Assembly (NCBI GenBank): GCA_013398055.1
Contig: VZRS01014168.1
Coordinates: 186,001 to 250,000, forward strand
Length of the DNA: 64,000 nt
Origin: Ifrita kowaldi
Lineage: Eukaryota > Chordata > Aves > Passeriformes > Cinclosomatidae
Direction of reading: 5' to 3'
Positions within the stretch are counted from its first letter, which is position 1. Each line of letters begins with the position of its first letter. Made by a program: the position numbers and the translations under genes. Shown here one piece after another: positions 12,301 through 20,330 of this stretch. The notes beneath the pieces are model-generated. The model had not been told where the DNA came from, did no database searches, and was given only the letters and a program-made list of their open reading frames with translations.

Positions 12301-15300
12301 TGTCTACAACTGAATCTTTATAACTAGACTTACATGACAGCATGGTGCCCATAAAAATCACCCACTCATGAGAAAAGGGTTGGGGGGAATAGTGCACAAA
12401 AACAACACAGAACACCGGCAATAGGGAAAACAGCATTCCCTGCCAAATTCAAGTATAGCACTGTTTCACAGGAAGTCACATTAACGTCCCTTTCCATATA
12501 ACTCAAAACCAACAGATTATCCTTTTAAAGGGGAAACTGATATCTTCAAACCTGGTAAGTGGTATAACCACAGTGCTGAAATTTTCCAGAAACACTGTAC
12601 TTACCCCAATATATTTCTGGGACCATTTAATGACTTTTTGAATCAAAACTTAAATTTATAAATGACATGAGTGCTGCTCAAGTAGTTATCAAGCTTTTTG
12701 TATGAGTTGCAATTGTCAAAGAAAAAAACATCAAAATTATGACTCCAAAGGAAGCAAACCCTGTTGCACCATCATATCTGCCACTGAGGCTTAAGAAAAA
12801 AAAACCCCACAACAGCTGCCCTTGCAACTTCTCAGTTGGGAGTGGAGAGGACAAGTATGTGTTTGGAGAAACGTTCCAACTGCAAGGTTACTTCAGCTTC
12901 TGATAAAAGCACAAAGTCAAACTAGTACATATCAGCTTTTTTCTATTTAAGCTTCCACTGCAACTCAAGCAGCTACAACACAATTTATGAGAAGAGGCTA
13001 TTCTAAGCATTGCTTGGACAATATTCTAAACAAGTGTTCAGTTTAACTCTCCTTAAGAATTACCTTCTATCAAATCAAAAAGCTATAAAAATATTACCAA
13101 ATAGGAAAATTAAGCAGTGGTCTCACAAAACCTACCTGTACCAGATGTACCGAAGCAAAAATAAAGCAGGACCTACAATGCAAAGAGGCAAAAATTACAT
13201 CTCTAGTAGTCTTAAAACACCCTCCATCTTACTGTACAGGAAATCTCAAATTCTCACCAAAGAAAAAGGTATTGAGGGTAAAACCCTCTATACTTGGCCA
13301 ACGAATTCTTATGTTTGAATAAATGCAAATAGCCAGTCAAAAACAAACAAACAAACAAAAAAACACTGCACACTTTTGGAAATTCTAAGAGAATTTCTAC
13401 TGGATGAAAATCCAGTTCAGTTACTGTCATTCAACACTTGGTTTACGCAATGTAGTATCACCAGAATGTAAAACAGCCCAGTGCAAGAGATGTAAAGAGA
13501 GTGGAAAAAAAAAACCAAAACACAGAGGCTCAAACACAGTTCACAAAACACAGAGCTTGTTAACTTCTTAGATGTATGGTTTTTTAGTTTGTCCCAACAA
13601 ACTAATGGAGACAAGAATGCTCACAAAATTGACATAAAAATAACACCGCCATGTTCACAATCACAAAACATCTTCCTGAAAACACATCCTGCACTTTATT
13701 TCCATTACATTAGGCACTCTAAAGGGCAGAAATTGTAAAATTTACAAGTAATCCACACAGTCTTAGAATGTAAGAACAAGTCATATTTACCTGCAATTGC
13801 TCTAGTGATGATAAATGATGCACCATGTTTTCTGTTGCCTCTTGGCTGCAATTACAATAATAGTCATCAGACAGCATGTCACACATTTTAACTTAAATAC
13901 AATATTCATACATACATTCCCCGATTAAATTCAAGTTGGCTCCTAGCCTACAAGTTCTTTATGTATTTTCTATTAATCAGTACTTCATAGAATGTCTGAT
14001 TTAACTGCATAAGCTAAAACAGGCTATAGCGCCAAATAATTTAAATGCCAAGAAGCAATAAACAAAATATGCTACAGACTGTCTATTGATTCAGCTTTGC
14101 CTCAATCTTTGGGTAGTAACAAAACACACTGACTTCTGATTATGTTCTCTGGTAAGCTATGATAAATCATTCTTCTTATGCCAAATAAACACCGCAATGA
14201 TCTGTAATGCCCACCAGTCGAAGTACTTGGTGTGCAACATATTACGCTAATATCTAACTGCTAAGTTACTTAAAGATTGCTCATGAAAGTTTCAGAAACA
14301 TCAAGAAAAACAAACAGTTTATGAAAAAACCCTCTTTTAACGTCAATTTGTACCAGGTAACATGCCCATTCAGACAACCACCTCTACTCCATACCATCTC
14401 ACATAGCCTTTCCACCTGTCCTGCTCTACTTAAGGCAGAGGGGAGCAACTACACTCACTATACAAATAAAAGCACTCTCCAAACACAGAGAAAAGGAATA
14501 CAAAACAACACAGGATGTATATTCTTATCTATAACAGGAGATGAAATTATTTGTCAGTAAGACGCGGAAAAAAGATATGAAACTGAGAAGAGAACATGGA
14601 TTACCAATAAAGAAGGATCCACAAACACATCTTCAAAATAAGCAATCAAGCTTATACCTTTCTAATGAAATTACTAGAGCACCACAAACAGAGCCAAACT
14701 GACTGAATTTTCCCTTCCATTCAATATAAAATACATAGAGCAAATTTCACTCATTAACTGAAATATTCAGACCTCACTGAGTTACAGAACAATAAACACT
14801 GAAAGACATACAAATTTATCAACATTTTGGAATATGTCTATGCTTAAAAAAAATATGTGGGCTCCCACATTTAAATTATTGAAGTAAAAAGTAGTTTTCT
14901 AGACAAAGTTTGCAATCCATAAACAGTCTTTCAAATAACCAGGCTGTCATCTCACAGCATGTAAGAAGCAAACACAGCTGTACTAATAGATAACATTCCA
15001 CATTCAGGTTGATGAGCCAGGAAATAACAAGGCATTACAGTAAAATAAGTGAGAGCATGAATTATTTCTTACAGCTACCCTAGTACCTCAGGGAGAACTG
15101 CAATTTCCTAGGGACCTTAAAAGCAGAGCTTGTTATAAGTTTTTGGATTATGAGAAGTTCTCAGTAAAAACATTTCCTAAAATTGCTTACACTTCTTTAG
15201 ATTTTTTTTTTAATATTTTAATGTCTGCTCCTGAGCCTAAACTACAGGCTTCTATTCCACACATCTTTAACTCTTTGCAAAACTTACTCACTATTATATT

Positions 15301-18300
15301 CTGAACACTTGGATTTTCCTTTTTATAATGTATTCTTATCATCTCAGCAACAGCAATGGTTACCAGATGTGCTGTATTTTTTTTTCAATTCGTTCCTTCT
15401 TGAGAAAACAACTTCTCCTTCCCTACAGCATTCCAAAAATAAAATCTAAGTAACTTTCTTGGTGACAAGACACCCACTTAGTTTTGGATTTTTTTGCACA
15501 TTCTGCAAGCTTACTGGGGGGACAGGAGGTGGTGGGTGTTGGGGAAATCTCAAAACATTAGATTGCAATGAAAAAAAAACCCACAGAAACAGATGATACG
15601 TTTTGGAAGATAGATTGAAGAAGAGTCCAATCTGCCTGTATTTCCATAAATGACTTCACAAGTCCTCTCTTGCAATCTTGTCCACAGCCACTGCCTCATT
15701 CACTATTTTCATGAATCTACTACTCACTAATTTATATATATATACTACTCACTTTTATTCTCATTACGTGTTTCAGGGTTCTCAAACTGTGCATTATATA
15801 CAATGGCATCACTACCCTGAATACAGACTGCTTGATTTCCACACCACTCTCTTCCCTGGCATAGTCAATTCCTTGTATGTTTCCTTCACAAATAACTGCT
15901 ATAACCTCCAGCCCCTCCTCTTCTTCCCCCCAAAAAATTCCTACTGGAAATTTCAGTACAGGTGAATGACAATACTGTTAAGAACTAAAATTAAAGCAAA
16001 TTTGGGCATCCAACCTAAGAGATCCATACCCATTTTACTAATGTCTCGCATCTAATATGCCTTTACATCTTCATCACAAGACTCATCTTCCAATAATTAG
16101 AGCTGTAAGTTCTAGCCCTCTGCAACTAAAAATTAATAATCTCAAATGAGGTAACAGAAAAATAAAATCAATAAAGACCTGTGAAAGTTTAAGGTCTGGT
16201 TTTGTAGCCTAGATTACTGCATAGGAAGACATTTAATTTCATTTCCCAGTGCAGCATTCAACTTCCTTTCCCTTTCTACCATTCCTCACCTCACTCATTC
16301 CAAAAGACTCAGTTCTACAAGAAAGTAAGGTGTGATTTTTTCTGAAAAGTGTGAAAAAAACAGGATTAAAAGAGACAGATGTTCCAAAGAGAAAGTCACA
16401 ATCACCTAAGCAATATCACTGTTAAGGCACCTTAAGGCAAAAACTGACTAATACTGACAATATAATCTGTTTGCCTATGATTGTCAGTGTAAAATCAATT
16501 TCCCACTAAAATGGTGAAAAGGCTACCAAAAGTGTCCTTGACTACTGACAGTTTGCAAGAAGAATGTAAATCCAAGCAAACTATACAGTATAATATTTTC
16601 AAACCTTCCAGCTTCTGCTATTCAAAACAGGTATTATCTTAAAAACCAAGCAAATAGGCAAGGAATATCAAGTTTAAAATAGCCAGCACCATCTGCTGAA
16701 GCTGACAAGCAGAATTCAATGATGCTTAGAAATTCTGACTACCAGGGCAGATGAGGACTCTCAGACTGTGGTTACACAGTTCCTTTAAATTGGCATCCCC
16801 ACATGCTCCCACTAAAGGGATGTCTCACCTCACGAACACGGTATTCATAGCCCCCTTGGTAGCTACAGGCGTACTAGAGGGACCACTCAACAAAAGGAAA
16901 TGAAACTACACGATTGTTTCTCAGACTAATCAATTCTTTAATCAACTTACCATACAACTTCAAGAACACTAATGGCAGCAGAAAAGACACTTGTCAGAAA
17001 TGTGCCCCCTTAACACAGCTGTAGAAGAACCACAGCCTTGTGTCACCATACCTAAGTCCTCCTCCATGGTATGCCACAGGAAAACTGTTTCCATATGTTG
17101 TTAAAAACAAAGACTAACTACCATTTCTCAAAATACAGTTAAATAAAAATAGGCGCAACTGTCTATTCATCCCTACAAATAACCTATTAAGATAGTAATT
17201 GGTAACACTGCAATCTTATTTTCCAAACACCCATACCTGTTGCTGCAACTGAGGATTTACACATCAAGAACAACAACCGCCAAAAAAACAAAAACAAAAT
17301 AAACCACCACCCCCACACACAAACAAAAACTTTCTGACAAATGAAAACCTATTTTTATGAGCATGGCTCTCGTAATTATTAATAGGTACATTCTTCCACC
17401 TGCAAACTTTTCACATCTTTTCTGTTCAGTTGCTCTCATTAAGCATAATATTAGTTAAAATACTTCCATTAACGACTTTCAGTGGGAAATGCATTAACAA
17501 CTTCAGTGGACTTGAAAGCCACTACAAGAAAGAAACAAAATCACGTTGCTTGCATCCTGTATATCCAAGTTAGACAAGAGCAGACATAGAGGCAGCAAGC
17601 TCGGCACATTGCAGAGGAAAGCATGAAAAAGGAAAGATAGAAGAGCTTCTCAGCTTTTCCGGTGACCCGGGAAGAATACCTAGAAAGAAACAAAAACTCG
17701 CAGTACGAGAACAGTGTTTTCTGATTTCTTAGGCTCTGCCATCCATTTGTGCGTCTTATGGACATTAGGTGAAATGCTTTCCCCTTTTACTCCCCTCCTG
17801 CAAATACAGACACAACTACAGGAGTGCAGACAGTGGATCTAGTTTTCCTCATGCAAGGTAAGCTCAATGAGGGTCCTGTTTTCACCAGGAGATTCCACAG
17901 CTCTCTGTACAGCAGTTTCTGGAGATGAGACCTGGACTTCATTCACCATAGCTTCACCTGCGTCAGCTCAACAGTAAAACTCGATATACATCGTTCAATG
18001 AGCAAGAAACACTTCAAGGCATCCCGGGCGGCACAAGCCGAGGTGGGAATTAAGTGGCAGGAAGGTACAAGGGGACAGTGGCCCCACGGACACCCTGTGC
18101 GCCTGCCAGGAACAGCGCGAGCATCTCACTGACCCTCCCTGGGGGCACCAGCTCACCCCNTATTGAGGGGCTGGAGCATGTTCAGAGAAGGGCAACGGAG
18201 CTGAGAAGGGTCTGGGGCACAAATCTGATGAGGGGCTGCTGGGGGAGCTGGGGGTGTTTAGCCTGGAGAAAAGGAGGATCAGGGGAGCCTTTACCACGCT

Positions 18301-18777
18301 CTACAGCTGCCTGAAAGGAGGCTGTAGCCAGCTGAGGCTGTCTTCTTCTCCCAGGCAAGAAGCAATAGGATGAGAGGACAATCTTAGGCTGCACCAGGGG
18401 AGATTCAGGTTGGACACCAGGAAGGATTTCTTCACAAAAAGAGTTGTTAAACATTGAAATGAGCTGCCCTGAGAGTTGGTGGAGTCACCATCCCTGGAGC
18501 TGTTAAGGAAAGACTGGACGTGGCACTCAGTGCCATCGTCGNGAACAGCGCGAGCATCTCACTGCCCCTCCCTGGGGGCACCAGCTCACCCCCGCAGCCC
18601 CCGGAGCGCCTCCGCCTGCCCGCCCGTGCCAACGTGGCCGCTCCCCTCCCCCGCCCGCGGCCGTGCCGCGGCCGCACGCACCTGCACCTCCGTCTCGGGA
18701 GGCCACTCGGTGTTGACCAGCAGGTCGTACAGGATGTTCTCCTCCCCGTCCTCCGCCTCCTCGCCGGCGCCGGCCAT
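3199..18777 (-). CDS. NBAS: NBAS subunit of the NRZ tethering complex, 5' part only (coding exons 1-10)
   Basis: Ten exons read on the minus strand: 18682-18777, 13791-13845, 13136-13172, 11326-11403, 10336-10383, 9181-9224, 8660-8809, 7851-7968, 7634-7732, 3199-3337. They sum to 864 nt, exactly 288 codons, with every junction GT-AG and in frame. The translation follows human NBAS closely, for example ILYDLLVNTEWPPETEVQ in exon 1, LVRLVNKQINWHLVLA in exon 4, VAWSHDCTLLAYAES in exon 7 and SAWRILSGSP in exon 10. From family knowledge, NBAS works with RINT1 and ZW10 (and syntaxin 18) at the ER in Golgi-to-ER retrograde transport and also acts in nonsense-mediated decay. Exons 4-10 cover much of the N-terminal WD40-like propeller. 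Full-length NBAS is about 2,370 residues, so roughly seven eighths lies left of position 1; I did not find the next exon in 1-3198. Intron 1 is distorted by an assembly error. Confidence 0.96.
4100..4291 (+). repeat. Retrocopy-like block: GC-rich sequence ending in AATAAA and poly(A)
   Basis: A sharply GC-rich segment (about 4110-4250) in an AT-rich intron, followed by AATAAA (4272-4277) and an A-run (4282-4291). This is the layout of a reverse-transcribed mRNA 3' end. I do not recognise the source gene, and flanking target-site duplications were not evident by eye. It could also be an unrelated GC-rich patch with a chance poly(A). Confidence 0.35.
4390..4715 (-). repeat. CR1 LINE, 3' end, minus orientation
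   Basis: Reverse-complement CR1 tail. It opens with the CAGAATCA tail motif and reads through ACCTCTGAGATCACCAAGCC, GGCAGTCCATTCCAATGTCTG, GAAATTCCTCCTGATGTCC and AACCTCCCCTGGC, which is the standard order of CR1 3' segments read backwards. It is sense to NBAS and lies in intron 9. Confidence 0.85.
5350..5440 (+). repeat. Probable small CR1 3' fragment
   Basis: The AAGCAACCTGCTCTAGCTGGCCCTG segment, followed by GGATTAGATGATCCCCAAGGG, resembles the last part of CR1 before its tail. The fragment is short and diverged. Surrounding sequence (4735-5600) is not recognised. Confidence 0.4.
7634..7968 (-). CDS. NBAS: NBAS coding exons 8-9 (residues 170-242)
   Basis: Exon 8 (7851-7968, 118 nt) encodes DLSYAVAGLIFLEYKASAQ, then WSAELLVVNYRGELRSYLV. 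Exon 9 (7634-7732, 99 nt) encodes VGTNQSFQESH through IYHPGH. They are separated by an intron of only 118 bp (7733-7850), the shortest in this gene's visible part. Both are propeller-blade segments with the repeated beta-strand pattern of the N-terminal domain. Donors are GTAAGC and GTAAGT. Confidence 0.94.
8660..8809 (-). CDS. NBAS: NBAS coding exon 7 (residues 120-170)
   Basis: A 150-nt exon encoding the very conserved segment from VPKDPNPQWRR to SELLVISPVCALLG. The acceptor is TTTTTTTAG|TG. Two donors compete: GTATGT after CCG (exon end 8676) and the weaker GTTAAA after TTGG (exon end 8660). Only the weaker one keeps the frame into exon 8, and it gives the same number of residues between the ISP and DLSY motifs as human NBAS, so I chose 8660. 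Confidence 0.9.
9181..13845 (-). CDS. NBAS: NBAS coding exons 2-6 (residues 33-120)
   Basis: These are five small exons of 55, 37, 78, 48 and 44 nt at 13791-13845, 13136-13172, 11326-11403, 10336-10383 and 9181-9224. Exon 2 gives HGASFIIT, exon 3 LRYIWY, exon 4 LVNKQINWHLVLA, exon 5 QDQCVEI and exon 6 SAKDDFVSIVGKCQ; all align with human NBAS. Residues encoded at the exon 2/3 junction (Ala-Gly-Pro-Ala-Leu) differ from the human Arg-Asp-Arg-Leu-Leu, but splice sites and frame are intact. These exons lead into the first blades of the N-terminal beta-propeller. Confidence 0.93.
11640..11985 (+). repeat. CR1 LINE, 3' end, plus orientation
   Basis: Starts around a GGGGCACCAAGATGATCAGGG segment (near 11696), continues with TTTAGCCTGAAGAAGGGAAGGCTT (11770) and ends with the CR1 terminus TTGGACTCGATGACTGTAAAGG plus a TTTCTGTGATTCC tail. 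It is internally deleted compared with longer CR1 tails. It lies in NBAS intron 3, antisense to the gene. Confidence 0.75.
11990..12125 (+). repeat. Second CR1 fragment directly after the first
   Basis: The segment with TTTTTTCACCATGAAGACAGTCAGGCACTTGAACAGGCTGACCAG-like order, followed by GGACAGAGCCCTAAGG, matches the part of CR1 that normally lies upstream of the 3' tail. Here it lies after a complete tail, so it is a separate or rearranged copy. Confidence 0.55.
18161..18541 (+). repeat. CR1 LINE 3' region, first part (split by assembly error)
   Basis: A good CR1 match: GGGCTGGAGCATGTTCAGAGA at the left, TTTAGCCTGGAGAAAAGGAGG, GGTTGGACACCAGGAAGGATTTC, and CATCCCTGGAGCTGTTAAGG near the right end. 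It stops at an N just before the terminal segment, which reappears at 18796. The NBAS exon-1 contig is wedged between the two halves. Confidence 0.85.
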
Positions 18778-18794
18778 GCCGCGCTCCCGGTACG
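18588..18794 (-). promoter_or_regulatory. NBAS: CpG-rich block around NBAS exon 1 (5' end of gene, promoter cut off)
   Basis: Very high GC and CpG density from about 18588 to the N at 18795, covering the start of intron 1, exon 1 and only 17 bp upstream of the ATG. Most of the promoter should lie further upstream on the minus strand, beyond the N, where the printed sequence jumps into a CR1 tail. The promoter is therefore probably absent from the window. Confidence 0.7.
18682..18777 (-). CDS. NBAS: NBAS coding exon 1 (residues 1-32)
   Basis: The start codon is the minus-strand ATG at 18777-18775, with G at -3 and +4. The exon is exactly 32 codons and ends at a phase-0 donor, CAG|GTGCGT. Residues 15-32 are nearly identical to human NBAS, while the acidic, Ala/Gly/Glu-rich first 14 residues differ, as is common for this exon. 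An upstream in-frame extension exists in the printed sequence but crosses the N at 18795 into a CR1 tail, so it is an assembly product and was not used. The exon lies in a CpG-rich contig (18543-18794) that is probably out of place. Confidence 0.95.
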
Positions 18795-18795
18795 N

Positions 18796-18865
18796 CGTGG
18801 CACTCAGTGCCATCGTCGGCTTGGACTCGATGATCTCAGACATCTTTCCCAACCTAATTGATTCT
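18796..18865 (+). repeat. CR1 LINE 3' terminus, second part
   Basis: Begins with the same 23 bases that end the CR1 body at 18541. It then runs into the CR1 end (GGCTTGGACTCGATGATCTC) and an ATTGATTCTGTGA tail. Joined to 18161-18541 it makes one continuous CR1 3' end. Confidence 0.85.
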
Positions 18866-20039
18866 GTGAAATAATTACGAAAGAACTGATGTTTCAGCCT
18901 CTTTCCTGCAACTTGATAAAGCATTTGTAAAATAGAAATAAAATCACTTCACACCCTGACACTTCTGCTCCTGCGGTCTAATTTTCGCTCGTGTTTAGTA
19001 AGCTCTTTTAAGCAGCTGTGCAGCCTAGAATTAGGTTAAACTAAAATTCATTTTCTGAAATAGGGATTCAGGGTAATATGAAAGCTCTGTTGGATACTTG
19101 GGAAAGACTTCAAGAAGAAACAACTACTGAGGAAAAAAAAAAGCCTTTTGACCGTCCTTGTATTTTTTAAACTATATTTGACAACGTAGCTTGTAAACCA
19201 ATGGTAAATAGTATAACATTGTGCTTGTAAGTTTCAAAGAATTGTGGGAGATTTATAGTAAATTCCACTCCACATTCCCCACCAACAAGCAGCACTGTAT
19301 ATTGATATCAAGGTCTGCCTACAAACAGGTTTTCTAAGAGTCATGGTTGAATCTGTACGTTATTCATATCTATGCCTTTAAAAAAATTACTAGTTTTGTC
19401 ATTTATCTGAAAGCAAGCAAACTAATGTTTGACAGATATAGCAAATAATAGTGAAAGAAAAGAGGCACATCAAAGGAAGATACTCCCAAAGGAATTATTA
19501 ATACATGAGAAACCATTGCGATGCAAACAGCCTGGTGCGAAGAGTATAAAATACCCTGCTGTATTTTTCTCTGCATGACACCAGTTTCTACAGCGTAAGT
19601 TAACAGCCAGTAGGGCTCAGTAAGTTTTAAAAAAGGTCTTGGAACAAACCACCAGGACAAAACCAGTTTTCAAATTGCAACACAGTAGTCATGAGAAAGT
19701 CATTGTCAGAGATGCTTGTTTTGGGGTTTTTTTTGGCCTTTGATCCAGATGTGTGTCTGTCTCATGCTGCCTTAGGAAAGATTGAAGCTGTGTTTCACAG
19801 TGGAAGACAGTAGGCAATAGTTTATACTGTGCCTTCCACTTAGCAGACAAATGCACCATTGGCTCCTGATGTAACTGTAGTCTAATTTTGTTTTTTACGA
19901 AACACCGAAGATTCTCGTGTTTAACGTCACTGGAAGTTATCCTAGAACAAGATGGTGCAGAATTTGGGTAAACTTCTGTAAGAGCTGGACAATAACGTGC
20001 CCCTATTAGCCTATGTTTAAAAGCACACCTCGGCGTGTC
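18866..20039. other. Spacer between NBAS and DDX1
   Basis: AT-rich unique sequence between the CR1 terminus and the DDX1 CpG island. No exon, RNA gene or strong repeat is recognised. Its left edge should adjoin the missing NBAS promoter once the contig order is corrected. Confidence 0.6.
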
Positions 20040-20330
20040 TGTTGTCTGTGTGCGAGAGACTTTCGGCCATCGGCACCCGGGGGCCGCACCCGGGCCGGGG
20101 CGGAACGCGCGGCGCGGCGGCTCCTGCGCCCACCCGGCCCCGTAAAGCGGCGGCCGGGCCGCGCGCCTGCGCCCTTCGCGGTGTTCCCGGGGCGAAGATG
20201 GCGGCGTTCTCGGGTACGTGGCGCGGGCACCGCGGGGCCTCGGCCGAAAGGGAGCTTCTCGCCTCTGCCCGCCGGCCCCCGGGCTCCCTGCAGCGCCGGG
20301 GGCTGCTCCTCGGGCCCTCCCAGCCGGCCC
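20040..20330 (+). promoter_or_regulatory. DDX1: DDX1 CpG-island promoter and 5' UTR
   Basis: A dense GC- and CpG-rich block in an AT-rich region, centred on the DDX1 start codon. It has a GC box (GGGGCGG, 20097-20103) and no obvious TATA box, as expected for a housekeeping promoter. The sequence AAGATGGCGGC (20195-20205), the classic YY1-type element, overlaps the ATG. The transcription start is probably within about 100-150 bp upstream of the ATG but cannot be placed exactly. Confidence 0.8.

Larger units (their letters stand above)
18160..18795. other. Three single-N assembly joins with misordered contigs
   Basis: N at 18160, 18542 and 18795. Sequence 18110-18159 (left of the first N) matches 18543-18592 (right of the second) in 49 of 50 positions. 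Sequence 18519-18541 (left of the second N) matches 18796-18818 (right of the third) in 23 of 23. These are contig-end overlaps, so the middle two contigs are swapped in order. The NBAS exon-1 contig should follow 18159, and the CR1 contig should join 18819. Confidence 0.85.

Noticed and set aside
18476..18874. Plus-strand frames of over 110 codons across the NBAS CpG block
   Set aside because: They are antisense shadows of a GC-rich coding exon and cross two assembly Ns.
18586..18924. Minus-strand frame extending NBAS exon 1 upstream of its ATG
   Set aside because: It passes through the N at 18795 and into a CR1 tail, so it is created by the contig misjoin. The internal ATG at 18777 gives the conserved start.
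20021..20197. Open frame upstream of and in frame with the DDX1 ATG
   Set aside because: About 59 codons stay open but contain no ATG; they reflect GC-rich 5' UTR. The ATG at 20198 has a good context and matches the family N-terminus.
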